Part shown: positions 9,933-18,317 of the stretch, one piece after another
Numbering within the stretch: position 1 is the first letter of the stretch
How the letters are laid out: each line of letters starts with the position of its first letter
Assembly: GCA_937775295.1 (NCBI GenBank)
Contig: CALKBZ010000038.1
Coordinates: 1-50,634, forward strand
Source of the DNA: an uncultured Opitutales bacterium
GTDB lineage: Bacteria; Verrucomicrobiota; Verrucomicrobiia; Opitutales; Coraliomargaritaceae
DNA length: 50,634 nt
Direction of reading: 5' to 3'
Notes under the pieces: model-generated
Told to the model about the DNA's origin: nothing
Seen by the model: the letters and a program-made list of their open reading frames with translations, nothing else
Databases searched by the model: none
Program-made: the position numbers and the translations under genes

Positions 9933-10070
9933 GATTTATTTATTTAATCTTGTGGTGCTAGAGGCTGCGCACCGCTGGGGGTAGCAGCGCGAAGCGTCCG
10001 GTGAGTGCTCAAAGTATAAGGTGATTTCCGTACTAAGCGCAATAAAGCTATTTGGGAGGGGAGCTCCAAC

Positions 10071-10115
10071 GATAACTATCCATGCTCCTTTAAACAGAAG
10101 TGAGCAATAGTTATC
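10071..10115. other. Two-part inverted repeat in a gene-free stretch
   Basis: GATAACTAT (10071-10079) pairs perfectly with 10107-10115, and TGCTC (10083-10087) with GAGCA (10102-10106), leaving a 14-base loop and a three-base bulge. No T-run follows, so a terminator is unlikely. It is the only clear structure in the otherwise blank 9933-10245 gap and may be an operator or leader structure. Confidence 0.5.
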
Positions 10116-10185
10116 ATAAACGATTGACCCTCATCTGGCTCCACTTTTTATAGCTTAACATCGCAAGTGCCGCGGAGTTGCCAGA

Positions 10186-10191
10186 TATAAT
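10186..10191 (+). promoter_or_regulatory. Possible -10 box for the membrane-protein gene
   Basis: A perfect TATAAT lies about 55 bases before the ATG at 10246. No convincing -35 sits at the normal distance; a TTAACA at 10155-10160 is too far (25 bases). Weak call. Confidence 0.3.
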
Positions 10192-10245
10192 GTTTGGCGA
10201 GTGGCATCTACAAGCGGGTGCGGTAAGAAGATTTTTTAGCTAAAA

Positions 10246-10659
10246 ATGCATACGGATTATCTCAACGAACTACGTCAGCTAATCGATTTCGGTTTAGTGG
10301 TCTTACTCTGGCTGGTGCAGCGGATTATATATCCGTCATTTATGCAGGTCGCGCCGGAGCGGTTGGTTGAGTGGCATGCTCAGTACACCCAGCAAATGGG
10401 CTATATTGTTGTGCCGCTGATGTTCGGCCAATTGGGTTTATCCGTGCTGGCAGTCTGGCAAGTCGGTGTCGGCTTAGACTGGTTGGATTTGTTGTTGGTG
10501 CTAAGCTGTTGGGGGCTGACTTTTGGTTTTTCGGTTCCCTTGCACCAGCGAATTGCGGCAGGCGAGAGTCATCCGCAGGTCTTGCAGCGATTAGTGGTTA
10601 CTAATTGGCCTCGCACGTTAGTTTGGACTTTGATTTTCGCGTTGGGGTTTTGGCGCTAA
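10246..10659 (+). CDS. Small inner-membrane protein, unknown function
   Basis: 137 residues with about four membrane segments (roughly 13-30, 51-72, 78-98 and 117-135). Short charged loops include the HAQYTQQMGY and HQRIAAGESHPQVLQRLV stretches between helices. The pattern resembles small DUF-type integral membrane proteins related to DUF1772/anthrone-oxygenase-like families, but the match is only impressionistic. It stands alone, followed by a small hairpin at 10698-10714 (arms ACGTTTA/TAAACGT). Confidence 0.7.
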   Translation: MHTDYLNELRQLIDFGLVVLLWLVQRIIYPSFMQVAPERLVEWHAQYTQQMGYIVVPLMFGQLGLSVLAVWQVGVGLDWLDLLLVLSCWGLTFGFSVPLHQRIAAGESHPQVLQRLVVTNWPRTLVWTLIFALGFWR

Positions 10660-10781
10660 TATCGATGCGGTAGCAAAGGCGCGATGAAAAGCACCAAACG
10701 TTTAAAATAAACGTCAACACCTGTTGTAATAATGCCGATGGTTAGGCGATTCGCCCTCACGGGGATCGTCTCTTGCGCAGT

Positions 10782-11129
10782 TTAGCTGCGGGCGCGACTG
10801 AGCATGATTTGATTGCCGTCGCTGTCTTCGCACATGGCGAGGTGGGGCGCTTCGCCGTCTTCAGGTTGAGGTTCGCGCTCGCATTTGCCGCCTGCTGCAA
10901 CGACCTCGGCCGCGCCTGCGACAACGTCGGCCACCTGAAAGGTGAGGCCTGTCCAGGTGCGCTTGCCTTCGCCGCCGCCGTGGATGGCGATTAGACTGCC
11001 AGCGACTTCAATCTCAGTGATGTGCGGATTTTGTCTTACGACGGTTCCACCGAAGCAGGTTTGATAAAAGTGGGTGGCGCGCTCTGCGTCGGCAGCCCAG
11101 ATTGTGTATTTTAGTTTTTCGAGGTGCAT
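10782..11129 (-). CDS. VOC-family (glyoxalase/bleomycin-resistance fold) protein
   Basis: 115 residues starting MHLEKLKYTIWAADAERATHFYQ, with the beta-alpha-beta-beta-beta repeats of the vicinal oxygen chelate superfamily: first half to about residue 55, then GLTFQVADVVAGAAEVVAAGG and a final LAMCEDSDGNQIML strand. An in-frame earlier start would add 19 residues unlike the family, so ATG 11129 is chosen. Candidate metal ligands include His and Glu near FGGTVVRQNPHITEIE and the terminal Glu. Members are metal-dependent lyases, dioxygenases or resistance proteins; the substrate cannot be told. Divergent from topB. Confidence 0.85.
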   Translation of the reverse strand: MHLEKLKYTIWAADAERATHFYQTCFGGTVVRQNPHITEIEVAGSLIAIHGGGEGKRTWTGLTFQVADVVAGAAEVVAAGGKCEREPQPEDGEAPHLAMCEDSDGNQIMLSRARS

Positions 11130-11160
11130 GGCTATATTTGTAGCTAAGAATCTGGTAGAA

Positions 11161-11203
11161 GCGACACGCATGTCGCATTCTTTCAATGAGCGACGTATCG
11201 CTC
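11161..11203. repeat. Two small hairpin elements in a divergent promoter region
   Basis: GCGACA-CGCA-TGTCGC (11161-11176) and GAGCGA-CGTA-TCGCTC (11188-11203) are two minimal hairpins with four-base loops. The first shares its arms with the elements at 22185-22305. They lie between the VOC gene and topB. Confidence 0.6.
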
Positions 11204-11308
11204 GTGCGGCATCTTTTTTAGGGAATAGGCGCTATCATCTACTAATTTTTGTTACTTTTTTCTGGCTCCATGCGGACAAGCGGCAAGAGTGTAGCGTCTA
11301 CACCATCT

Positions 11309-13627
11309 ATGAAAGTTGTCTTAGCGGAAAAACCCTCAGTCGCCCGCGATATCGCGAAACACCTTGGAGCGACCACCCAAGGGAAGGGCTTTTTAAAGAA
11401 CGACGAGTGGACTGTCACCTGGGCCTTTGGCCATATGGTCGAGCTGCAGGAACCAGAAGACTATGCCTCAGAGTGGAAACCATGGCGCCTCAGTAGCCTG
11501 CCGATCATTCCGGAAGAATTTAAGTTGCGCTCACGCAAGGATGGGTCAGCGCATGAGCAGTTGATGATTATAAAAGGGCTGTTCGATGAGGCCGACGAGA
11601 TCATTTGCGCGACGGATGCCGGTCGAGAGGGAGAGCTAATTTTTCGTTATATTTTAACCTGGGCGCAGTGCGAGGCGAAGCCGTGCCAGCGCTTGTGGAT
11701 CAGCTCGCTGACGACTGCGGCGATCGCGAAGGGCTTTAAAGCGCTAGTGCCGAGCGCTGACTATGATGGACTCTATCACGCGGCGAAGTGCCGCAGTGAG
11801 GCCGACTGGGTGGTGGGGCTGAATGCCACGCGCTTCTTCACGGTCGAATATGGCAGACGTAACTTGTTGCTCAGTCTCGGGCGGGTGCAGACGCCGATTC
11901 TCGCGATGATTGTGAATCGTGACTTGGATGTGGAGTTTTTTAAGCCAAAGGATTTCTGGGAGGTGCACTCGGTCTGTCGCGAGGCACTGTTTAAACACAC
12001 GGGCGGTAAGTTCGGAGATCAGGCTAAGGCTGCGGCGATTGTTGAGAAAGTGACCGGCCAAGAGTTGGTGGTAAAGTCGGTCACCAAGAAGAACGAGAAG
12101 GCCAATCCACCGCAGCTCTATGATCTCACCTCGTTGCAGCAGGATATGAATAAGCGCTACGGCTTTACCGCCGATCAGACGCTGAAGCTCGCGCAGAGTC
12201 TTTACGAAAAGAAGCACCTGACCTATCCGCGAACGGACAGCCGTTATATCAGCACCGATATTCAGCCGACGATTCCGCCGCTGTTGGAAGCGCTACGCAG
12301 GCTCAAGCCCGATGCGATCGATCAGCTGGACCTAGGCGCACTGAATTTCACCAAACGGATAGTCGATGATAAGAAAGTGTCCGATCACCATGCGATCATT
12401 CCAACCGAGGTACTGGGCGATGGTCTGACGGGGGACGAACGAAAGCTATACGGCGCAGTATTGGTGCGGTTGATTGCGGTATTCTTTCCGCCGTGCATTA
12501 AGGCCGTGACGGTGGTCGATGCGCTGGCTGCAGAAGAGCCGTTTCGGGCACGTGGTAAGGTGCTAGTCGATGCCGGTTGGCAGGCGCTGTATGCCAAGGA
12601 TAAATCGGAGCAGTCGGACGATGCAGTGCAAGAGTTGCCCGATTTTCAGCAAGGCGAGAGCAATCCACACGAGCCGTCGCTGCCGCAGTTTAAGACGTCG
12701 GCGCCGAAGCGCTTCAATGAGGCGACCTTGCTGCAATTGATGGAGACCGCAGGTAAGATCGTGACCGACGAGGCGCTCAAGGAGGCCTTGAAGGATAAAG
12801 GAGTTGGCACGCCTGCTACGCGCGCCTCGATAATCGAGGTGTTGATTCAACGTCAATACGTCGAGCGTAAGAAAAAAAGCCTCATCAGTACTGAATCGGG
12901 GCGTGGCTTGATTTCGCTGATTCAAGATGAACGGTTGAAGTCGCCCGAGCTCACCGGTGATTGGGAGTTTCGCCTTAAACAAATGGAGCGCGGCGAGTAT
13001 GATCCTGTGCAGTTCATGACGGAGGTCGGCGATTATACGCGTGAGATTTTGCAATGCACGTCAGCGAAGACGGTGAATCCAGCGAACCTTGGGGCATGCC
13101 CGATTTGCAATGAACCGGTGATTTGTGGCAAGTCGGCCTACGGTTGCTCCGCATGGAAGCAGGGCTGTAAATTTGTGCTGCCGATTGGGCAGTGGGGCTT
13201 GTCCATTCAGCCCGAGTTGGCGCGCGAGATTTTTGCGCATAAACGTACTCTCACCCCTCATCCGATCGAGATCGATGGGCGCAAGCTGTTTGTCACACTC
13301 AGCCTAGATAAAAAAGGCAAGCTTGGTTATGCTGAGGCTGAGGTCGCGAAAAAAGAAGAGGGGCAAGAAGCGCTCGGGGTCTGTCCGACTTGTGGCGGCG
13401 ATATCGTGGCGGGCGCCAAAGCATATGGCTGTTCGAATTGGCGCAATGGTTGCAAGTTCGTGATCTGGAAGACCATGGCGCAGCGGGAGATCCCACTGGA
13501 AGTGGCGCAGCAGCTTGTCAGCACTGGCACGACTGAAACGTTGAGCGGGTTCAAATCCAAGGCGGGTAACGACTTCGATGCCAAGTTGAAGGTCATCGGT
13601 GGCGAAGTGAAATTCGACTTCTCGTAG
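11309..13627 (+). CDS. topB: DNA topoisomerase III (type IA)
   Basis: Relaxes and decatenates DNA by cutting one strand, acting on replication and recombination intermediates. The 772-residue protein begins with the Toprim strand MKVVLAEKPSVARDIA. The acidic Toprim motif DAGREGE is at about 103-109, and the catalytic Tyr is in LTYPRTDSRY (Tyr about 306). Two C-terminal zinc-ribbon repeats start at about C597 and C692 (CPIC...YGCSAWKQGCKF and CPTCGG...YGCSNWRNGCKF), as in the family's tail. The frame is open 20 codons further upstream, but homology starts at ATG 11309. Single-gene unit. Confidence 0.95.
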   Translation: MKVVLAEKPSVARDIAKHLGATTQGKGFLKNDEWTVTWAFGHMVELQEPEDYASEWKPWRLSSLPIIPEEFKLRSRKDGSAHEQLMIIKGLFDEADEIICATDAGREGELIFRYILTWAQCEAKPCQRLWISSLTTAAIAKGFKALVPSADYDGLYHAAKCRSEADWVVGLNATRFFTVEYGRRNLLLSLGRVQTPILAMIVNRDLDVEFFKPKDFWEVHSVCREALFKHTGGKFGDQAKAAAIVEKVTGQELVVKSVTKKNEKANPPQLYDLTSLQQDMNKRYGFTADQTLKLAQSLYEKKHLTYPRTDSRYISTDIQPTIPPLLEALRRLKPDAIDQLDLGALNFTKRIVDDKKVSDHHAIIPTEVLGDGLTGDERKLYGAVLVRLIAVFFPPCIKAVTVVDALAAEEPFRARGKVLVDAGWQALYAKDKSEQSDDAVQELPDFQQGESNPHEPSLPQFKTSAPKRFNEATLLQLMETAGKIVTDEALKEALKDKGVGTPATRASIIEVLIQRQYVERKKKSLISTESGRGLISLIQDERLKSPELTGDWEFRLKQMERGEYDPVQFMTEVGDYTREILQCTSAKTVNPANLGACPICNEPVICGKSAYGCSAWKQGCKFVLPIGQWGLSIQPELAREIFAHKRTLTPHPIEIDGRKLFVTLSLDKKGKLGYAEAEVAKKEEGQEALGVCPTCGGDIVAGAKAYGCSNWRNGCKFVIWKTMAQREIPLEVAQQLVSTGTTETLSGFKSKAGNDFDAKLKVIGGEVKFDFS

Positions 13628-13838
13628 GTGGGTTACAGGGGCTTTGCACCACCGCAAGCACAGGATGATAACTCGCGAAGGCCGACTAAGAGGTTTTTTT
13701 TGGGTGGAGTACCGCTTTCAGTTAGCACTGCAACTGCAACCGCAGGTGGAGATCGAGTCGATGTCCTTCTAGTATGAGTCGGACCGAATAGAAGAATACT
13801 GATGCATGAAAATATCGATGCAACTTCCGCACCGCCTG

Positions 13839-14974
13839 CTACTGCAGAAACTCCACGCAGGTAGGTTGCCCTTCAAACGGAATGTCGGCGCTTTTTAGTG
13901 TGAGCGCACCGCTGTCTTGATTGATCGAAAAGATCGCGAGGGTTGATGATCGTTGTCCGCCGACGATCAGCCACTTGCCGCTTGGATCGATGTTGAAGTT
14001 GCGCGGGAAATGAACGGCAGCAGGTGTGTTGGCGATGAGCTTAATGGGCCCGTCGGCTGCGCGCTGGAAGGTGCTAAGTAGGTCGCGCCCTTGTCCATCT
14101 AGATCGCGGCTGGAGGTATAGATCCATTGCTCCGAGGGGTGGATGCGAATCTCTGCGCAGCTCATCCCCTTGGTAGCGCTGCCATGGGTCAAAACGGACT
14201 GAGTGTCGATGTGCTCGAGATGGCCGTTTTTCAGATTTACTGAGTAGGTCGCGATCGAGAGTGACAGTTCGTTAAGCACGTAGGCTCGCGTGCCATCGTT
14301 GGAGAATTTCATGTGGCGCGGGCCTTGGTTGCCGCCGGGCACATCGGCGAAGCCGGAGAGAGTGAGTGTGGCGCGCTCCGGATCGAGCGAGTAAATCATG
14401 ACTTTGTCGATGCCGAGGTCGGGCACGTAGGCGTGTCGATTGTTTGGGTGTATAAAAGTAGAGTGAGGGTGCGGTTCTTTTTGACGCTTGGGATCTAGGG
14501 CAGAACCTGTGTGCTGATGTGTGGAGGATGCGGGAGCCAATGTACCGTCGTTGCATATCGGAAATGCGGATACGTTTCCGCTACTGTAGTTCGCGACGAT
14601 TAGTGTTTGCCCGCTAGCATCTATACTGACGTGGCATGGGCCGCGGCCGAGGGTCGGTTGTTTGTTGAGTAGGCTTAGGCTGCCATCGTCATGGATGCGA
14701 AATGCGGCGACTGCGCCTGTATTTGGTTTTTCGAATCCTGCGGTGGTGGAGTAGAGGTATTGCTGGTTTGGATGAGTCGCGAGGAAGCCGGGTGAGGCAA
14801 TCTCTGCGGCCAGACTGATCGGCGTGAGGCTGCCTATCTCGGAGTCGAACTCGGCAGTGTAGATGCCCTCGCTTTGACTGCTGCCAAAGTATACGTGGCT
14901 GGTGGCTTTAGCGGGAAGGACGACGTTTAGGAGTGCCAGGGGTATCAGCAGTTTGGTGAAAAAATTCGGGTCAT
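13839..14974 (-). pseudogene. Secreted 6-phosphogluconolactonase-like beta-propeller, frameshifted just after the start
   Basis: One reading frame is open without stops from about 14978 down to the TAG at 13839 and encodes a seven-bladed propeller of the lactonase family (YVPDLGIDKVMIYSLD, HPNNRHAYV, GPRHMKFSNDGTRAYVLNEL, FNIDPSGKWLIVGGQ). That frame has no ATG. An ATG at 14974 is one base out of frame: it reads MTRIFSPNC then stop. A single extra base in the A6 run at 14959-14964 would join it to a good signal peptide (MTRIFFTKLLIPLALLNVVL) and the whole propeller. So the gene is knocked out by a slippage-type deletion, phase-variable, or carries a sequencing error. The family hydrolyses sugar lactones or acts as an extracytoplasmic propeller; secretion suggests the latter. 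Monocistronic. Confidence 0.8.
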
Positions 14975-15112
14975 GGTGCTAGAATATATTTATACCTATG
15001 GAGACCAATCTCTAAAAAACGGAGTCATAGAAATTGATTGTAGGGCGCGGGGGCATCCGTCCCGCGTAATTTGGCGGGGCTTCTTTTACAATGTCACTTA
15101 AATGTGCGGTGT

Positions 15113-15129
15113 TTTGGATTAAATCCAAA
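15113..15129. promoter_or_regulatory. 17-base dyad, possible operator
   Basis: TTTGGATT (15113-15120) and AATCCAAA (15122-15129) are perfect inverted arms around one central A. It lies in the 14975-15340 gap between two leftward genes, and no protein binds it that I can name. A second dyad, GCGCAATTA/TAATTGCGC with two bases between (15250-15269), lies nearby. The rest of the gap shows no gene. Confidence 0.4.
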
Positions 15130-15340
15130 TGCAAGACGAACCAGAAAAAGAGTTTAGCTGTAAATTTAATTTTCCAAATGGTGAGGAAAGTTCTTTAGCA
15201 AACATTTGTAGGCTTCGGAGATTTACTTGCGTTGGTGGAGTCAGTGCTTGCGCAATTATTTAATTGCGCGTCCCGCACGGAGTTCCTCTCGCATGTGGGG
15301 ATGCTTTCTTTGAGAGGGGGTTCGGCTCCTCCGTAGCTCG

Positions 15341-15658
15341 TTATTTGATTGCCCGTCTGACGATTTTCTTCGCGATGTTCCCTTGGGAATCGAGTGCGAC
15401 TTCTTGCACTGCCGGGCTCGTGGCAACATCCGCGACTGCACGGCTCACGGTCGCAACGCCACTTGCTGTGCTGCCGATTGCGGAGGCGACGTCGCCTGTC
15501 ATCTCGCAAGTCGCGCAGACGACTTTGCCAGTCGTTTTTATTGCGGCGGTCGTGAGGTCTATTGGCGCTTTGACGACAGAGCAGCCTGATAGCAGGGCGC
15601 ATGTCACAACGAGCACCCAAAGGACATGACAAATGATTGCAGGTGCTTGAAGTCTCAT
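15341..15658 (-). CDS. Small lipoprotein (NF038104-like)
   Basis: 105 residues with a signal peptide ending in the lipobox LLSGC (Cys near residue 16 of the exported region), so anchored to a membrane by lipid on that Cys. The stretch SVVKAPIDLTTAAIKTTGKV and a second Cys pair (CATCEM) match small lipoproteins that I recall as the NF038104 group, whose role is unknown. A start 12 codons upstream exists, but ATG 15658 gives a normal signal peptide. The mature part is Ala/Val/Thr-rich, with a basic C-terminus (NIAKKIVRRAIK). Confidence 0.75.
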   Translation of the reverse strand: MRLQAPAIICHVLWVLVVTCALLSGCSVVKAPIDLTTAAIKTTGKVVCATCEMTGDVASAIGSTASGVATVSRAVADVATSPAVQEVALDSQGNIAKKIVRRAIK

Positions 15659-15734
15659 TGTTATCAATATGTAAGGCGCGATTGATGCTGTCAATTATCC
15701 TGTGAGGCGGGCAATCAAGGAGCCTGTGCGAACT

Positions 15735-15800
15735 AAGGCGTGTCGGCGATTCGCCCACGGCATTTCCGCCTTAAATGATACGAGGGCGAGTCGCGCTCCC
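15735..15800. repeat. Short palindromic elements
   Basis: AAGGCG (15735-15740) pairs with CGCCTT about 25 bases later, enclosing a GGCGATTCGCC-type palindrome; a GAGGGCGAGTCGCGCTC-like element follows near 15783. They belong to the same dispersed family as those at 7811-7930 and 35022-35040. Confidence 0.55.
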
Positions 15801-15814
15801 TGCTTTGGGGCGCG

Positions 15815-16222
15815 CTACTCTGCCTCGTAAAGCGTCTGCACTGTGGCTGAATCAAAGTCGAGCGTCTCGACTTTGAGGAGTTTCATGCCGGGCAGGGTGT
15901 CGTTGACCAGCGTATCGACTGTTTTTAATTCGGTGAGCTCGTTGGTCACGGTTTGACCCTTGTCGAGCCAGGTGAAGCGGTAAGCGATTTCGCGGTCTGC
16001 CAAGCGACGAATTTTAATGGCTGCCTCTTTGGCGGCGCGCTTAGTTTTGCTGGCCTTCTTTTTAATGGTCGAAGGAATGATCACCTCCGGTGGGTCGAAT
16101 GGATACTCCGCGCCGAGCAGCGCCGATATCTGTGCTTCAATCGAGTACACGCGCGCAAACTCAGCTTCCCGTTCTATCAGGAGGCTGTTGATCGCAATGA
16201 GCTCTTCAGTGGATGCAGACAT
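15815..16222 (-). CDS. Small hypothetical protein, paralogue of the gene at 16362-16781
   Basis: 135 residues starting at ATG 16222 (a TTG four codons earlier is less likely). The N-terminal third (INSLLIEREAEFARVYSIEA...GAEYPFDPP) aligns with the neighbouring gene's IDTLLDEREAAYRRIAELET...PFPAPP. A basic stretch follows (KKKASKTKRAAKEAAIKIRR), then a C-terminal mixed alpha/beta part (LLKVETLDFDSATVQTLYEAE) that the neighbour lacks. Probably a coiled-coil oligomer with a separate tail domain. Last gene in a leftward series with ftsK; function unknown. Confidence 0.7.
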   Translation of the reverse strand: MSASTEELIAINSLLIEREAEFARVYSIEAQISALLGAEYPFDPPEVIIPSTIKKKASKTKRAAKEAAIKIRRLADREIAYRFTWLDKGQTVTNELTELKTVDTLVNDTLPGMKLLKVETLDFDSATVQTLYEAE

Positions 16223-16361
16223 CGAGTGTGACAATTAGAGGCCGTTCTGAGTTAAGTGGACGTGGCGCAACGCCGTCGTCGAATCGTGGGGTGTGTCGGT
16301 GCAGTTCGCCGGTGGCGAACGCATTGACGCGTGCTCGATTTTTTAACTTAGAAAGACGTTC

Positions 16362-16781
16362 TTAATCTTCTTTGTTTTCTTTGGCGTCGGGCTTGCTTGG
16401 CTTCTTCGTTTTTGGCCCTGCTGCTGTCTCTGCTTCGGCGATCTCGTCGGCTTCGACGGGTGCTTCTTCAGTTGCTTCGTCTGCTTCGATGTCTGCTACA
16501 GCTGCTGACTCTGGCTCGATCTTTTTCTTCGGGGCGGGCTTCTGCACGTAGGCAGCGACATCCAGTGGTGGAGCGGGAAATGGGAAGACGCCGTCTTCGC
16601 CAACAATTTCGCTGACCTGTGTTTCGAGTTCTGCGATGCGGCGGTAAGCGGCTTCGCGTTCATCGAGGAGGGTGTCGATCTGGATGCGTGCTTCGAGCGC
16701 CTGACGGATGATGTCCGAATCACCGCGCAGGATGATTTCCTGCAATGTGAGCGGTTCAAGTTTCTGTGGTTTTTTAGCCAT
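16362..16781 (-). CDS. Small coiled-coil protein with acidic tail, paralogue of its neighbour
   Basis: 139 residues. Residues about 1-60 are helical (LTLQEIILRGDSDIIRQALE, then the EREA/ELET coiled coil), followed by a Pro/Phe-rich turn (VFPFPAPP) and a low-complexity tail rich in Ala, Glu and Lys (about 80-139). No enzyme motif. It lies 36 bases after the LRV-repeat gene and 139 bases before its paralogue; a GTTCGCC/GGCGAAC hairpin (16299-16315) lies in the latter gap. Tandem duplication followed by divergence is the simplest history. Confidence 0.7.
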   Translation of the reverse strand: MAKKPQKLEPLTLQEIILRGDSDIIRQALEARIQIDTLLDEREAAYRRIAELETQVSEIVGEDGVFPFPAPPLDVAAYVQKPAPKKKIEPESAAVADIEADEATEEAPVEADEIAEAETAAGPKTKKPSKPDAKENKED

Positions 16782-16817
16782 AGTTATGATGTTTAAGTTA
16801 GAGTGATTGGAGAGTGC

Positions 16818-18317
16818 TTACTCTCCGAAAAAGTTAACGATTTTTTTGAATAAAGCAGGTTTGTTTTTGCGACTGCGTAGTGGGGGTTTTTCTGGAGAAT
16901 GGGTAGTAGGTGCGTCTTGGGCTGGGTTGCTTTCGCGCAAGCGTTGCGCGTAGCTCGCCTCTGCTGCGAAGAGGACTTCGCGGTTGGGGTCTTCGCACAG
17001 TCGCTTGATTTGACTATCGTCGAGCGTGGGGTTGCTCGCGACTGCGAGTCGCACACTGTCGCTGAGGTCTGAGGTGAGCCGTGAACGGATTCGACTGCTT
17101 AGGTTTATCGAGCAGGCGCTCAAGGCGCGCAATGTCGGTGCGTCGCTCTGCGCGAGTTGTTCGGCGACGGTCTCGCTGGTGTCGGTGTATTCGATTTCTA
17201 AATACGCAAAATGTTCTGCGACTGTTAGGCTGTGGCGTTGATTGATCAGGAGGTCGCGGTGCGTGTCGGTTAGGTCATCGCGGTAAGTGATGAGCAGTGC
17301 CACTTCATCTTCGGGGTGCGCGCAAAGGTGGGCGATCACGTCGTCGCTAATCGACGGGTTCTTGGCGAGTGCGCGGCAAGAGCCTAGGTCGCTGGATGCC
17401 GCAATGTGCATTGCAATCGATTCGTGCAACGAGCCGTTGGCTGCGAGTCGGCGGCGCACCTTCGGTGATGCGTCTTGCGCAAGGATGCGTTGAATGCTTG
17501 CAGGGAGGTCGGACTGTTCGGCGATAAAGATGCGGTCGCGCGTGTCGTCGGACTCGGCGAGGAAGAGCATTTCGGGGCCGCTGAGCTCTTTGCCGGTGAG
17601 TGCGGTGCGGCAGGCGAACGAGTGCGGCGAAAAGTGAATCGCGGATTGTGTTGTCTCAGGCAGTGCTGATTTGCGACGCAGTAGGAGCAATTGCTGGCGC
17701 AGGTCGTCGCGGTCGGCCCATAGCTGTAGTAGTTCGTCGTCGAGCGTGCAGTGTAGGATCACGGCGGCGCTCACGGCGGTGTCGTCGCTCTGTGCTAGGT
17801 GCACGGCGATGTCGAGGTCGAGCGTCTTACGGTCGGCCAGAGAGATCCGCACGGCTGAGGATGTGTCGTCGGCCAGAATGAATTGCAGGTGAACTGGTAG
17901 GGATGGGTTCTGTGCGGCCTCAGCGCGCACGTAGGCATTATTGTCTTCGACTAGAATTTGGAATTCTTTCGGTGTCAGGTTGGTGTTGCTGGCGAGGGCA
18001 TGGCGCACGGTGACATCTTTATGCTTAACGAGCCGATTGAGTGCTTGTTGCGGGCAGCGTGGATTACTCGCGAGGCCGTGGGCAATTCCTGATTTTTTAG
18101 GATCGAGTTTAGTGGCGATCTGGTCGGCTAAGTCCGAGGGGATCAGCGGGTAGTGTGCGAGGAACTCTAGATACAGATCACGATCATGATACAGCTCGTA
18201 CAGGTCGCGCAGAATACGGGTCGGCAGCGGTGGCTTGCGGTGGACTTTTACAGTCTCCGCGATACCAAGGTCGTCGATTTGAGCGACGAGGTCGTCACAG
18301 GTGTTTATTTGCACCAT
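16818..18317 (-). CDS. Leucine-rich-repeat-variant / HEAT-like repeat protein
   Basis: 499 residues made largely of units of about 24 residues such as GLASNPRCPQQALNRLVKHKDVTVRHALASN, VRAEAAQNPSLPVHLQFILADD and VRLAVASNPTLDDSQIKRLCEDPN, the pattern of LRV repeats (alternating alpha and 3-10 helices forming a curved rod). About the last 55 residues are basic and disordered, ending in KKIVNFFGE. No signal peptide, so cytoplasmic, presumably a protein-binding scaffold. Its start overlaps the end of ftsK by 13 bases, pointing to co-translation. Confidence 0.8.
   Translation of the reverse strand: MVQINTCDDLVAQIDDLGIAETVKVHRKPPLPTRILRDLYELYHDRDLYLEFLAHYPLIPSDLADQIATKLDPKKSGIAHGLASNPRCPQQALNRLVKHKDVTVRHALASNTNLTPKEFQILVEDNNAYVRAEAAQNPSLPVHLQFILADDTSSAVRISLADRKTLDLDIAVHLAQSDDTAVSAAVILHCTLDDELLQLWADRDDLRQQLLLLRRKSALPETTQSAIHFSPHSFACRTALTGKELSGPEMLFLAESDDTRDRIFIAEQSDLPASIQRILAQDASPKVRRRLAANGSLHESIAMHIAASSDLGSCRALAKNPSISDDVIAHLCAHPEDEVALLITYRDDLTDTHRDLLINQRHSLTVAEHFAYLEIEYTDTSETVAEQLAQSDAPTLRALSACSINLSSRIRSRLTSDLSDSVRLAVASNPTLDDSQIKRLCEDPNREVLFAAEASYAQRLRESNPAQDAPTTHSPEKPPLRSRKNKPALFKKIVNFFGE

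Noticed and set aside
15195-15758. 187-codon leftward frame over the lipoprotein
   Set aside because: Arg/Asp/Ser-rich composition and no homology; the lipoprotein in the other frame is the real gene.
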